In this document: one piece after another, positions 1-11,550 of the stretch | Position numbering within the stretch: position 1 is the first letter of the stretch | Layout: each line of letters opens with the position of its first letter | Source of the DNA: Scenedesmus sp. ARA3 | Lineage: Eukaryota; Chlorophyta; Chlorophyceae; Sphaeropleales; Scenedesmaceae | Reading direction: 5' to 3' | Assembly (NCBI GenBank): GCA_004335835.1 | Contig: RWJK01001965.1 | Span: forward strand, 1 to 42,907 | DNA length: 42,907 bases | Notes under the pieces: model-generated | Seen by the model: only the letters and a program-made list of their open reading frames with translations | Databases searched by the model: none | Told to the model about the DNA's origin: nothing | Translations under genes and position numbers: made by a program

Positions 1-57
<57 letters not shown>
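1..57. repeat. (CAG)19 microsatellite
   Basis: Nineteen perfect CAG units open the window. On the minus strand this reads CTG and lies in the next intron of the fasciclin gene at 197-1665, downstream of its exon ending at 197. Confidence 0.97.
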
Positions 58-59
<2 letters not shown>

Positions 60-196
60 CAAGATGCGTCAGCTTCCATGTGCATTCGCATCAACCACGC
101 TGTTTCGTGTTGAGAAGCAACAAGCATTAATGCACCAATCTGTGGCGCAGCTCCTGGCACGCTTGCCCTGCGGAGCCAATCGAGCACCACACTCAC

Positions 197-1665
197 TGCG
201 TTCACTGTGTGGATGACACCGCCACCCTGCACAGCAGTGCGCGCCTCCGCAAATGTTACGTTGTTACCCTGCTCATCTTGCACAGCCACAGAGCGGCACG
301 GCTCTGTTGGCGGTGCAGCTTTGCCAGCCTTGCCGCGCCTGCTGCCTGCTGCTTTAGGGTTTGCACTGCCAGCCGCTCTGCTGGGTAGCACGGGTGTGCA
401 GCTGCTGTTGGCAAGGAAGGTCACAGAGTGTGGCAGGCCGTTGCTGCTGAAGTAGCGTGTGCTGTGCTGCCGAGATGCCTCCCACTGCTTTGCATACACC
501 CTGCGTCAGCAGCAGCAGCAGCAGCCGTCTCAGCATCCGACTCAACAACTTGACTGAATGAAGTGTGCACTGGCCTGCCATGCACCACCCTGTGCTGGGG
601 CATGTGCGCCCTGACAGTCATGCACAGATGGCGTTGTGACAGTCAGCTGCCGCCGGCATGATGCCAGGGCGCAACACAATGCCACAACACATCAGTAATG
701 CTTATCAACAGCTGCTCACACTACTGCTGCAGCAGCAGGGGTATTCAGCCTTCCCTGCTGCAGAGGAATCTGTCCGTCCAATCAGAGCTAGTCAAGCATC
801 TACCTGGCCAGCAGCACGTGGTAGTCAATCAGGCTGCTAAAGAATAGCTTCCAGAAGGGCTGCAGCGCATCCGTGTCTGCAATCTGCAGCGGTGCCTGCA
901 GCCGGCTGGCGTACTCTGCCACAGCCTGGCAGTGACAGCAAGTGAGGTTTGTGCAGCGCAGACGGCAACAGAGCAAAGCATGTCAGGCTACTGTACTTGT
1001 CTCAACTTGTGTGACTGGCTGCGGCATGCGCAAGCAAAGACATGATTGGGCAAGCAGCTGGAAGATGGCAGCTGGTGCACTTGATAGCATTTCAGCAGCC
1101 GATTTTGGAGTGTGGCGACACTTCAGCTGCTGTTCCAACGCCAGCTGGTGCACAGCTCACCTCGTTAGTGGGCAGCAGCAGCGTGCCTGTGAAGGGGCCG
1201 CTGAGCTGCTTGTCGGCTCCAATAAGGGTGAGGATGCCTGCTATGCTGCTCAGCTGCGGCTGCTGTGATATCCAGGCCCATGCAACCGGCCGCTGCTGCT
1301 GCTCTGGCTCAGGCTGCTGTTTGCCAGGGCGCTTGCCAGCTGGCTCAGCTGCTGCTGCTGCATGACCTGCCCAGAAACAAGCATACACACAGCAGAAGAA
1401 TGAACGCGGTGGTTTGGTTGAGCTGCAGCATCCCGCATCTCTGCACATGCACACACTAGTCATAGTGACACTGCTGCTGCTGAGTGTGTGCTGCAGTGTG
1501 GAAAACGCCATCACCTCGCGTCCATGCTGCTGCAGTACCGCGCACATTGAATTCTATATCTACCAAGCTTTTGATTTTTCAAGAGATGGATCGTTACCAT
1601 CGCTCACCAAGCAGAGCCAGCAAGATGACCAAGCCACATGTCCATCGCCGAGATTGATGTCGCAT
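197..1665 (-). CDS. Secreted fasciclin (FAS1) domain protein, partial at window start
   Basis: Four exons read on the minus strand: 1665-1608, 1366-1161, 925-804 and 500-197, with phases 1, 0, 2 and 0 all matching; later exons lie before position 1. Exon 1 gives a signal peptide with a basic start (MRHQSRRW) and a hydrophobic core (GLVILLALLG). A proline/glutamine-rich linker follows, then the FAS1 core, with 'GPFTGTLLLPTNE' followed by 'AVAEYASRL', and later 'GGGVIHTVNA'. These match the neighbour at 3858-9445 exon by exon, except that exons 4 and 5 of that gene are one exon here. FAS1 proteins are extracellular adhesion or matrix proteins; this role is inferred from the family. The ATG at 1665 was chosen because it gives a signal peptide and the right phase-1 donor. 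The gene also has a lysine/arginine-rich insert of about 25 residues in the fused exon. The FAS1 call is firm; exon 1 is less certain. Confidence 0.72.
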
Positions 1666-3857
1666 CGCCGTTTCTGAAGCTTCGAGAAACCTTTTGAATA
1701 CAAATCGATTCCGGATAAGGTCACTCGAACGCTACAGTAAGTGAATGGGTGTTGTCTTCTGCCTTTCGTCCTGGGAGCACGAGTGGGTATGATCAGTGTC
1801 CAGGTCCGATAATGATACACTGAAACAGAAACATGTTTGCTTCACAGCGATGTTTGTACTTGGAGTGCCGAAACGTGAGCAGGCATCCGAAGAGGAGAAG
1901 ACTTGCCCGCCCTGCTGCAGCCCGTGCCAGCAGGTGTGACTAACACAATTGGCATGCAGACCCAGAGAGCGGCGTAACTAAGCGTTGCACTTGCTGCTAG
2001 CGTTTTTTAGCTTAGATGTGCATCAGCACAGCAACGGCCAGTCCAACTGTAGCAAGTGATGAAGAGCCAGGTGGCGCAGTAGGCCAGCGTCAGGCTCAGC
2101 CGCAGGCTGCTGCAGCAGCATGGCATACAGGCTGGGCTTCCCAGACGGAGATGAATGCAGCTGGACCTGGCATGAGAGCAGCTATGTGTGTTAAACAGCC
2201 TCATCAGCCTGCAGGTGGGTCAGCGGCATTCTCGGGTGCTGCAGACTCTGCTCTGGTTTCGGAACCCTGGACAAACAGGCTTTTACACAAAGGCCCGCTG
2301 CGCGAACATTGCCCAGTCTCAAGCCAATCGTAGGCTCAGTAATCAACAGCTTCACACATCAGCAAGAAGTTGGCCAGCAACCCTAGACAAACTGAGCCAT
2401 CCATGCGTTCCGAAGCAAAGGTGCTCAGCCGCATTTGTCAGGGTGACCAGCAACCAACAAACACAAGAGCTGCACCCCAGGCTATGAAGTGCACAAGATG
2501 GTGACGGTGAACTGGTCAAACCGGCACAAAGAGCGTGCAGACAAGCATCGGCATGATGATTGGTGGATGGCAGTCGCCAGCAGCTGCTGGCCATGGCAGC
2601 GTTGCCACCATCAGCGGTTGCAGCGGCAAGAGCAGCATATGCACATGCAGGAGCAAATCATGCGCTGCCGCTGCAGCTGACACAACAGCAGAAGACGGGG
2701 CATGTTTGTGAGTGGCACTACCCCATCATTTTGTGGAGATAACCAGATCGACATCGTAGATCAATATCGGTGTGCGTTTGCAATGAAGCCGTTGCGCCCG
2801 CTTCCCACTGTGGCATCACAGCGGATGAAAAACTCATGCAAAGCCGTCTCAACAGCCAATACAAGGGCACCACAATGCACATGCACAGCCCACATCACGC
2901 TTTGCACCCAATAGTGTTGACGTCACTGCAAATCAAATGGAGGCGGCTGCAGCGGCAACTGACAACGATGCACTTAGCTGTTGCATGCGTTGCATGGCAG
3001 CAGCTGTCAGCGGTGCACACAGAAACCACGGGCGCAAGCACATCACAACAGCATGCACTTGCTGCCGCCTTGCAATGCAGCCAGTGTCAACAAGCCAGCA
3101 ACATCGCTGCCCACTGCACTGGTCAAACTCGTATGCCTGCATGCAAGTATAAACCAGCCATGAAATCACCATATGCATCAGCAAAAGTAGCCGTACATGA
3201 AATGAGTGCTATGATTCTGGTCAAAGCAGTGAGCACTAGGTGCATGCGCCGCTGCCAGTGCATGCAGCATACTACAGCGCAGCACGAGGAAGCAGTCTAT
3301 ACAGTTTTGTATGTGCGTATCAGTAATGGGTTTAGATCAAATCAACTGTTGCAGGTCGGGTCCAACAGCAAGCTGCAGGTCTGGGGGTCCTCAGTCAGTG
3401 CAAACAGCCGCAGCATGATACGGTGTTGCAGCACACGGCAGCAGTACTGCTCTGAAGTCATGTAGTATGCATGCAGCAGGCCACCTAGGCCAAACACATT
3501 CGTGCTAGCACTCCAGATGCGCTGGCGTGCACATGCGGTCCACATCACATGTTTATTGCAAGTTCATCCAGTTGTCCGCTGGCGCACAGGGCCAGCGCCA
3601 GCCGCACGGTTTGCTTGGTCAGGCGAGCAGCGCGCTGTAGCTGACACAAGTATACAGCATCTAGGAGCCGAGTGCAGCACATCTTTACTTCAGTAGGTGA
3701 CCTGGGTGTGCCTCCGCTCCTTCCCTGGCGAAACCCTGGGCCAAGCGCGCCAGCCACCACCAGTCCCTCAGGGACCTGGCTCAGCCAACTCAAGGCACAG
3801 GGGCCGGCGCTGGCACTGGACTAAGCCAGCCACCTCCGGCCCTTTGCTGCAGCCAAT
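1666..3857. other. Intergenic region between two fasciclin genes
   Basis: About 2.2 kb holding the 5' flank of the gene at 197-1665 and the 3' flank of the gene at 3858-9445. Open frames here are short, lack splice-consistent partners and resemble no family I know. A near copy of the proline/alanine-coding tail of the last exon of the 3858 gene lies just downstream of its stop, at about 3789-3822. No RNA gene was seen. Confidence 0.5.
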
Positions 3858-5268
3858 TCAAGGCACAGGGGCTGGGGCTGGCGCTGGCGCTGGCGCCAGT
3901 GCTCCCAGGGGTGGCACCATCACCGTGTCAACAAGGTGGGTCACAGCCTGCACAGCAGAGCGCAAGTGATGCAGGTGTGCAGCAGCAATGCTCACAGTCA
4001 GTGTCACAGGCAGACAAATGAGGGGCCATCACAGTGTGCACCAGGTGGGTCACAGCCTGTGCAGCAGAACGCAGCAGCGCATCAGGCATCATCGGGCACA
4101 GCCAGTGATGTTGCGGTTTCAAAGCGTGCCGAAGATGTGCCGGCGACGCAGTATGTGCAGACGCATCTGCAAACCTGCCCTGCTTGCAGGCAAGTCACCG
4201 TGTGTTGTATTGTGTGCTATACAGCACACATATATGGTTCCATTCATCATGGAGGCTGTGACAGCTGAAGACGGCTGCTCTGTATGGCTGAGATGTCATT
4301 TGCTTGCTGGCCATGGCCAGCTGCGGTGACATGTGCAGCTGCCAGAACATCACCAGCAGGGCAGGCTTGCATGTTGTGTCTGCACATGCTGCGTCACCGG
4401 CACATCTGCAGCATGCTGTGAAACCGCAACATCACTGGCTGCGGCGACATGTGCAGCTGCCAAAACACCCCCACCACTGCAGGGCTCACCAGTGGCGTGG
4501 TGATGCCGGTCAGCACGATGTTGCTGGTGCCCTGGCCGCCAGTCAGGCCGTTGAGGTAGGTGACGCTGCAGCAGCACAGCAGGCACGTCACAACATGAGT
4601 AAGACCCGTGCTGCCAGCATTCGAGTTCAACACTTGCGGGTAGGTCTTTACTTGCATGCATGTCTGCATGGGTGTTTTAAGTTCGGTTGGTGTGGACACG
4701 GGCTTTGAAAAAGCATGCACGGCACACATCACTTGGGATCAAAATTCACGTAACGCACCACCAAAGCATGGCACAAGCATGGCACACACACCCAGTCACA
4801 TGTAATTGTTTCGTTTGATCATCTATGTGCGCGCAGCAGAAAGTTGGAACGTGTTGCATCTACAGCCGTGGTGTGTCTCACGTGAGCTCCTGAGGCGTGG
4901 TGAGTCCGGTTGGTGTGTTGCTGAACAGCAGGCCAGGCAGCCCCGCCGTGGGCTTGTTGGTGGCCAGCAGCGTCTTGCAGGGGTTGTACTGCGGCGGTGA
5001 GAAGCAAACAGCGTTGCAGACACACAAGGAGGGCTCAGCAAGGAAACCATGCTGCAAGAGCTGTAGCAGGATGACATTATTGTACATGGTGTTGGTGGCT
5101 TTGCAGCATTTGGAAAAGCACAGTCGGCTTCCTAACCATTCATTGTTGCATCTGTCAAGCAGGGCATGCCTGCTTGCGATGCTGATCATCAGCAAAGCAA
5201 CTGCAGATGTGCCTGGGGATGCACATCCAAGTGATGCAGCAATGCATGTTCCTCCCCCCAGCTACAAC

Positions 5269-5300
<32 letters not shown>

Positions 5301-7270
5301 ACTTTGCTGCAGCTGCTGTCTGGTTGGTCTGCGTACCTTCTTGTTCTTGGTGAAGGGGAAGTACTGCAAGCAGTGCAAGGCAAGGCAAGCAGGCCGGTGG
5401 AGGGTGGGTAGGTGAACAAGCTGGCAGGCAACCACATGCCATTCAGTACATCAAGGCAAAGTCAATCAATGCATGCGCCAACCATCCTGCCAAGCCCAGC
5501 TGTTATGCAGTACATCTGAAAGTCAAGACCCATGGCCTGTCCTTGCCAGCAGGCAAAGTTTGCCCAACAGCAATATGCGCCTCGATGTGCAGGGGCAGCA
5601 GCAGCAGCAGCAGCAGCCTCACCAGCAGGCCCTTCACGCTGTTGTCTGGCGAGGGGCAGAAGTGGTAGGCCAGCACGTCATAAAGCTGCTGCGGCGTGGG
5701 CGTGATGGTCAGCTCACCCTGCAGCTTGGCAAACGCCTGCATGCATACATAGGCATACCAAACAGCAGCAGCAGCAGCAGCAGCAGCAGCCTCAGAGAGA
5801 TGCGCATGGCAGGCGCATGTTGCTTGGGTTGCAAAGCAGCTCTTTCTGCTGCTGCTGTGCAGTTGCGGAGGCCTCCGCAGGCCGGCTTGCAAACCAACAT
5901 ACATCAACTTGGCCTATGCAGTTCTGCTTGTGCAGCATCAGCAGCAGCAGCAATCCCCTCACCTCGCTGGTGGGGCTGAGGATGGTGCCCGGCCTGTCCT
6001 CCAGCAGCTCCAGCATACTGATGTTCAGCGCAGCGCTGACCTGCGCAGCATGAATTGACCAGAGGGTTAGGGACAACAGCGGGTTATTATTATAATTATC
6101 ATTATTATCAGTGTTATTATTATCATTATTATTATTATTATTATCTATTTCATGATTTACATGTAAAAGTGTTTCCACTGCAGAAAACACGTGTGATGCT
6201 GGCTGCTGCATGCTGTGTGTCAGGACATACCGGATGACAGCATGTGCTGCTGCTGATGTTAAGGGTGCGCAGCGCTGACCTGGGTGATCAGGTCCAGCAG
6301 GGTCCCCCTTCTCAGGGATGCTGTAGGGTTTAGGGTTTAGCACTGACTAGGGTTTAGGGTTTAGCGCTGAATAGCGCTGACTAGCGCTGACCTGGGTGAT
6401 CAGGTCCAGCAGGGTCTCCTTCTCAGGGATGCTGTTGGCGCTGGCGGTGTGCGAGGGGTAGATGTCGTTCGCGTTGAGCACCTGCAGGCAGCAGCAAATG
6501 GCAATGTTGCTGTGGCTTGCTCGGTGATTTGCTGATGATGAGGCGGATCGTGGACCGGGCAGCAGTGCAGCTGCCCAGCACAGCTAGAGGCTCGATGGCT
6601 GCTGGCATGCTGGCGCCAGGAAGGTGCCACGACCCACATGTGACTGTGCTCTTTTTGAGATGCCAGCAGCTGCACCACTTTCTTTGGCAATGCTGCTCAG
6701 CTGCTCATGCGCCTGCTGCTGCTGCTGCTGCCACAGCTGTACCGGTCAGCTCACCGCGTTCACACTGTGGATGACGCCGCCTCCCAGCACAAAGGTGTCC
6801 TTGGAGGCAAATGTGACTTCGTTGCCCTGCTCGTCAACGATGTGGGTCACTGCGTACACGCGCGGCATGGGGCGGTTGTGCATGCTCTTCCTGCTCCACT
6901 GCCAGTCCCCTGGGGCACGCTTGGAGATGGCCTTGTCAACCACAAACGTGACGGTGTGCGGTCCCGCTGTCCACGGGTTGCTGCAGAGGCAGTAAGACAG
7001 GTGGGAGCTTGCTACGTGAAAATGGAAAGAAACGCAGGCAGACATCACAGCTGTCCACGCTAACCATCTGGCTGCACCGAGCGTGCATGCAGCATGTACA
7101 AGCAGGTGGCAGCTGCAGGACATATGATGCTTGATGAGGCGGCAGTGTAGTGCAATAGGCAGCACGGGAATGTGTGCATCAACAGAAGCCAGATGGCAAC
7201 CACAGTTTCAAGCCAAAAGTGATTTGCACCAAGCTGCTGTCTCGGGTTGAAGTTCAGTTTAGTTCAGAGT

Positions 7271-7310
<40 letters not shown>

Positions 7311-7813
7311 GCCGTCTTGTGTGGGCTGCCGCTTACCGGTAGCGGGTGCTCAGGGCGATGGTGTCCAGCTGCCAGGCAGGCGCACTGCAGCAGGACAGAG
7401 GCGGGCACAGCAGGCAGCAGCAGCAGCATGTCAGGCGTTGGCAGCAGTGGTGACAGCACTGCCTAGATCTTGCTTTGCATGCATCAAAGACAGCGGACGG
7501 CAGCACAGCAATCAACGCAGCACCAGGCGACTACAAAAGTGATGTCATCAATGCATGCGATAGCAAAGCAAAAAGCCTATGGTGCAAGCAAGGCAGCAAA
7601 CATGCATGGAGCAGTGCTTTTGCACAGACAGTGAAGCTCGTGAAGCAATTTCAGATATGCTGCCGCACCTCCTTAGGATGAAGTGGTAGTTGAGCAGCTT
7701 GGTCAGGAAGTTGTTGAACACATCTGGGTAGGGTGCGGTGTCTGCCTTGATCTGTGCCACGTATGCGGCCACAGCCTGCACAGAGAACAGCCGGCAGCAG
7801 CAGCAGCAGCAGC

Positions 7814-7852
<39 letters not shown>

Positions 7853-9445
7853 TGTAACTAAACTCTTGGGAGACTGAAAAGCTATAAGGTGCAGCGTTGG
7901 ACTGCTGGCTGCAACATCGCGAGCACAACCAACCATTTTCTTTGATGCTATGTGGCTGCGTGCGAGCGCAACTTTCACGCACCTCGTTTGTGGGCAGCGC
8001 CAGTGTGCCTGTGAAGGGCCCTGCCAGTGCCTTGTCCAGGCCGATGGTCTGCAGCAGGCCGGCCACTGCGCTCAGGCTGGGTGTGCTGCTGATGTAGGCC
8101 CAGGCGGTGGTGCTGCAGGTGCCGCAGCCATCCTTGGGGTACACGTGGGGCTTGCTGTCCGGCTTGGTTGGCTTGTTGATGTCATCAAGACCCAGCGCAC
8201 TGGCGCTGCCTGCAACACGCACAACAGCTTAATGATGTAGAATTTTGATGTAGAATTTGAAAACACAACCTAGACAGCAACCACAGCTGTGAATACTAAA
8301 CCAAGCCTGGCTTTATCAGCAGTGGCAGAATCTGCCCTGCAACCCCAGGCAGGCTGGCTCGGACACAGTTGTTTGCTCTACATATGACAGCTGGTTTGCC
8401 TGCACGTCTTTTTCTGACCTCAATATGTCTCGCCCCGAGAGCTGGTGCTCTGATTATGTGCAGTACACAGCTGGCTTGAACAAGATGCACCTGTCATCTT
8501 TGATGCGCTTTCGTCTGGGATCTCATGACTTGCGTGTGGCTACTGGTAGATGGGAGCGTGTGGACAACTCGCCGCTCCCCAGGCAGCTGCGACTGTGCCA
8601 TCGGTGTGCTGCTGGCCAAGTTGAAGACGAGTTTCACTTTGTTTTTGAATGTGAGGCATATGAGGCAGTTCGTGAGCGTTATTGGAAGCTTTTTGTCGAT
8701 TTTGGTGGTTCTGATGGCCCAGGCAATGCCGTGAGCCCTGGTGGTCGTAGCATGGCTGACTTTATGCAGCAGAGACAGACCAGGGTTGCTGGCTTCATAC
8801 ATCACTGCTTTCTGGTTCGGGATAATCTTGAGACGATTGCTTTGCTTCCTGGCGAATCTAGTGCCTCAGAGACTGAGTACTCTGAGCTTGTGGAGGTCTC
8901 TGACACTTGATATCTGTCACCCCCCCCTTTTTTGCAAGATTAGTTGGATTCTTGCTGGACCCCATGAGCCTTGTCTGGCTCCTTTGTGGGTGGGCCTGTG
9001 GCCCTACTTTGGTAACTGGTAACTGGTAACTGGTAAACTGCTGGTCTGGGCAGTGTTGCCCCGGCAAGCAATGGGTGCTTGCAGTGCTGTGCAGCAGTGC
9101 TGTCCCCCAGGCAGCCTGGAGCAGGGCCTGAAAAGCCCATAGGCTCTGCTGAACAGCTGCTGATGCCACTACAACACGTAATAAACTGTGACGAAGATTT
9201 CTGATCGTGAAGTACCGCACGTTATGGCCTTACTGACAGCTGCATGGCCACTATGCAAGGGTGCATGCCCACAACTGCCACGTGGTGCATGCTCACATGT
9301 CGGGTGACATTGAGCTGTTGCCTTTCGTGCATCAGCAACATGATTGAGTTACTGACTTATGTGTCTATCCGCTAATTGCAAGGCTGACTGTCTGCTCACC
9401 GAGCAGCACCACACACGCGAGAACCGTCAGCAGTAGGACACGCAT
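3858..9445 (-). CDS. Secreted protein with two FAS1 (fasciclin) domains, complete 12-exon model
   Basis: Exons on the minus strand: 9445-9400, 8209-7983, 7775-7669, 7384-7337, 6980-6755, 6481-6392, 6040-5963, 5736-5623, 5363-5337, 4988-4882, 4565-4490 and 3947-3858. Together they give 1236 nt and 411 aa, with every junction in phase. Exon 1 codes a signal peptide (MRVLLLTVLACVVLLGSASA). FAS1 domain 1 spans about residues 50-240, with 'FTGTLALPTNEAVAAYV' and 'GGGVIHSVNAVLNANDIYP'. Domain 2 spans about 255-395, with 'TILSPTSEAFAKL' and 'AVTHLVDTVMVP'. The protein ends in an Ala-Pro repeat, a plausible O-glycosylated matrix tail. Exon 9 codes only nine residues (YFPFTKNKK). A LINE fragment lies antisense in intron 1, and CTG/CAG runs and telomere-like repeats sit in other introns. 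Role as a cell-wall or adhesion protein is inferred from the family. Confidence 0.85.
3947..4056 (-). repeat. Acceptor-side echo of exon 12 of the 3858-9445 fasciclin gene
   Basis: The last exon starts at 3947 after a CAG acceptor. An upstream copy starts at 4056, also after CAG, 109 bases away. It encodes 'AVTHLVHTVMAPHLSA' before losing similarity, so it is a degenerate copy of the exon's 5' part with its acceptor. Confidence 0.8.
4099..4441. repeat. Long inverted repeat in intron 11 of the fasciclin gene
   Basis: The left arm, about 4099-4183, is the reverse complement of the right arm, about 4355-4441, with roughly 85% identity by eye and a spacer near 170 bases. Both arms share 'CAGCCAGTGATGTTGCGG' read in opposite directions. 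The intron transcript could fold into a long imperfect stem. Confidence 0.8.
5269..5300. repeat. CTG microsatellite in intron 9 of the 3858-9445 gene
   Basis: A run of CTG units on the plus strand, which reads CAG in the sense of the host gene. Shorter relatives of this run occur at about 5594-5618 and 5763-5790 in the same gene, there as CAG on the plus strand. Confidence 0.9.
6085..6147. repeat. TTA-rich microsatellite in intron 6 of the 3858-9445 gene
   Basis: An interrupted TTA/TCA run that contrasts with the GC-rich surroundings. No coding potential. Confidence 0.9.
6280..6392 (-). repeat. Donor-side echo of exon 6 with interstitial telomere-like repeats
   Basis: Exon 6 ends at 6392 before a GTCAGC donor. 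A second copy of the exon's 3' end stops at 6280 before the same donor, 112 bases downstream in gene sense. Between them, at about 6322-6365, are several TTTAGGG-type units, the plant and chlorophyte telomere motif, mixed with repeated 'TAGCGCTGA'. Confidence 0.85.
7268..7308. repeat. CTG microsatellite in intron 4 of the 3858-9445 gene
   Basis: About 13 CTG units on the plus strand, reading CAG in gene sense. It lies inside an intron, so it is not expected to be translated. Confidence 0.95.
7794..7851. repeat. CAG microsatellite near the acceptor of exon 3
   Basis: A CAG run with one CGG interruption. In gene sense it is CTG and lies shortly upstream of the exon 3 acceptor (exon starts at 7775), where it could serve as a pyrimidine-containing tract. 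Confidence 0.95.
8293..9040 (+). mobile_element. 5'-truncated LINE retrotransposon, copy 1, in intron 1 of a fasciclin gene
   Basis: A plus-strand frame is open from 8293 to the stop at 8910 and codes the C-terminal end of a LINE reverse-transcriptase protein. It contains 'LMRFRLGSHDLRVATGRW' followed by a CCHC zinc-binding group (C-x2-C-x9-H-x4-C, around 'LCHRC' and 'FVFEC'), the arrangement of the reverse-transcriptase zinc-binding domain. The reverse-transcriptase core itself is missing. After the stop there is a 3' UTR of about 130 bases with a poly-C/poly-T patch, ending in tandem GGTAACT units. The element is antisense to its host gene. I could not find a clear target-site duplication. 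Confidence 0.85.
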
Positions 9446-11550
9446 CCTTCGACTTGGCTCCACACCTTCTCGCCAGCGACCTGCATGTAGAACAAAATAA
9501 CGAAATGGGCAGGGACAGCGCGCAGTGAGAAGCCTGTTGAAAGGTCAACCTGCGTGTGGCATTTGGCTGTGCTCCAGCGCTGAACGCTGGACGACCACGT
9601 GTTCAATCAACACATAGTGTTGTATTCTGCTCAATGTGGCTGCTGATCAAATGCGAGATGACGTGCAGCTGCAAGTGGGGCAATGGTGTCTCGTAGAGTT
9701 CGCGTTCAGACCACAGACGCTGCGCAGCACATGGAACTGATTGCAATCATCTCGGTTTGCCATATGGCTGCATCTGTTTCCCAGTGACCTTGACAAGAGT
9801 TAATGTCGCACCCACCAGATCCACACGGAAACGGTGTTCTTGCGTATTGCGACCACAAAACGTGCTGCCTACAAATTAAGGACTTTGCTACACGCAGCAA
9901 TGGTTGTGCAGCGTGTTGTCACTCGCAGCCCTCTGGACTCCGAAACCCTCGAGCAGCTGTGCCTCAGGGCACGTGGCTTAAGCTTGTCCGCAGCAGCTGC
10001 TCGTCAAATGTCTGACGCTTGCAGGCAACTATGTAGAAGCAGCTGAGTGAGTGTGGGCTGCCATGCTCCTAGCTGCAGAAGGTCTTACGTGTTACCATGG
10101 GCTATGCTGCTGCCACTGCCTGATCTCATGAGACTGCAGTCACTGACTGCAGTGGCACTGCAAGGGTCGCGGGCCTGCAGTGCAAGCCGGGGCTGATCCT
10201 CATCAGCAAGCAGACCGCCCAACCCGCCCCATCAAACCAGTACATTGCCAAAACATTCAACATCCAACAAGGGATTCCTGCAATGCGGTACTACCGCATA
10301 GTATGCAGAGTCTGCACAGCCGCTGTCCGGGACCTGCTGCCACTGCAGGAAGTAGCAGCTCTGCAACCCATGGACTGGCCAGTCCACCTGGCCTGGCTGC
10401 CAGCAAAGAACTCGGAAGACGCTGCGCCTGCTGAGCCTAACAGACTCGCCATGCTCGTCAAACCTGCAGCTGCTGTCACTCTCCTGAGGAGAGCAGCCAA
10501 CAACACCCTTTGTAACAGCACCAGGCCAAGCATCAATGTGCAAATGAAAGGGTCATCAGAGACATTTAGATTATGCCAAGAGCACAGTAAACCGCGTGCA
10601 TAATGAGCATTTTGATATAAAACCGTCATGCCATGACGGTACACCGCGTGTACGGCGTCGTGCAAGGTGAATGGGTCTCAAGCAGCAGAGCTTGCAACAC
10701 CGGTTGCGAATGGCTGCTGCCTGACACTGCTGCTGCCACAGTTCAGCAGCAGCAGCCCCCACTCTACATAAACATGCGTGCGTCTTAACTTGTGATTGCT
10801 CCCACCAGCAGGTCGTCCCAAAACATGTGTACCTCAAACTACAACCATCTTTATTGCAGTGAAACTTTTAAAGCAGCAACCCTGCTAGCATTGACCGCCT
10901 CACCGAAGCAACAGGAGAATAAATAGCATGGTGAAAATGTAGCATGCAACGCAAAGCTAATGCAGATTACGGCATGCACTCCAAGGTGCATACACAGGCA
11001 CTCAAGAGTTGGTGTCAGCCCTGGAGCTTGATCCCTTGGCTGAGCCAACTCGTTGCTGACAATGCACTCCACTGGCACATGGTAATGACAAATGCATAAT
11101 GTAAACAGGTGCGATACTGTGCTGTGATTGTAGTCACAAGCTGCTGATGAGACACACATATGTGCACATACCCATGTATGATTGAGGCGCGAGAATGAAA
11201 CTGCCAGCACATGCACAGTAATATTCGGGACACAATTCACCGGTTGCACTGCTGTGCAAGTAACGAACACATGCGTGTGCAGACGGTGAATGGTTTATAT
11301 AACATAATAACAAGTTCTCAGCTGGCTTGCAGAGCCAGCACTAAGCGCAAGCATTGCCTGGTCAAACATGCATACATCTGATCAAAAAGCAACAAGCAGA
11401 CACACCGCAGCTTGAAGCGCCGCACACATGCGTAGTGGCGGTTCAACGCTCTACCACGAAAGGAAGTGGCACGTCGATATGATTGTTCCCTGCAGGTGCC
11501 TGGTGGTTAAGCCCGCAGCATTCCTCTGATGGTCATCACCATCGTCATCA
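9446..11550. other. Intergenic region between two fasciclin genes
   Basis: About 2.1 kb containing the promoter side of the gene at 3858-9445 and the 3' side of the copy at 11551-13530. Open frames near 9803-10046 and 10180-10603 are short, overlap one another and match no family I recognise. Two small perfect inverted repeats lie at 10622-10640 and 10639-10653. Confidence 0.5.
10622..10653. repeat. Two overlapping short inverted repeats
   Basis: ACCGTCATG-C-CATGACGGT at 10622-10640 is a 9-bp stem with a 1-base loop. GTACAC-CGC-GTGTAC at 10639-10653 is a 6-bp stem that overlaps it by two bases. It could be a protein-binding site or chance. Confidence 0.7.

Noticed and set aside
5594..7851. 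Homopolymeric alanine, serine, leucine or glutamine proteins
   Set aside because: They are translations of CTG/CAG microsatellites inside introns, not genes.
9803..10046. Two overlapping plus-strand frames
   Set aside because: The better-looking one has no ATG at its start and neither has splice or family support.
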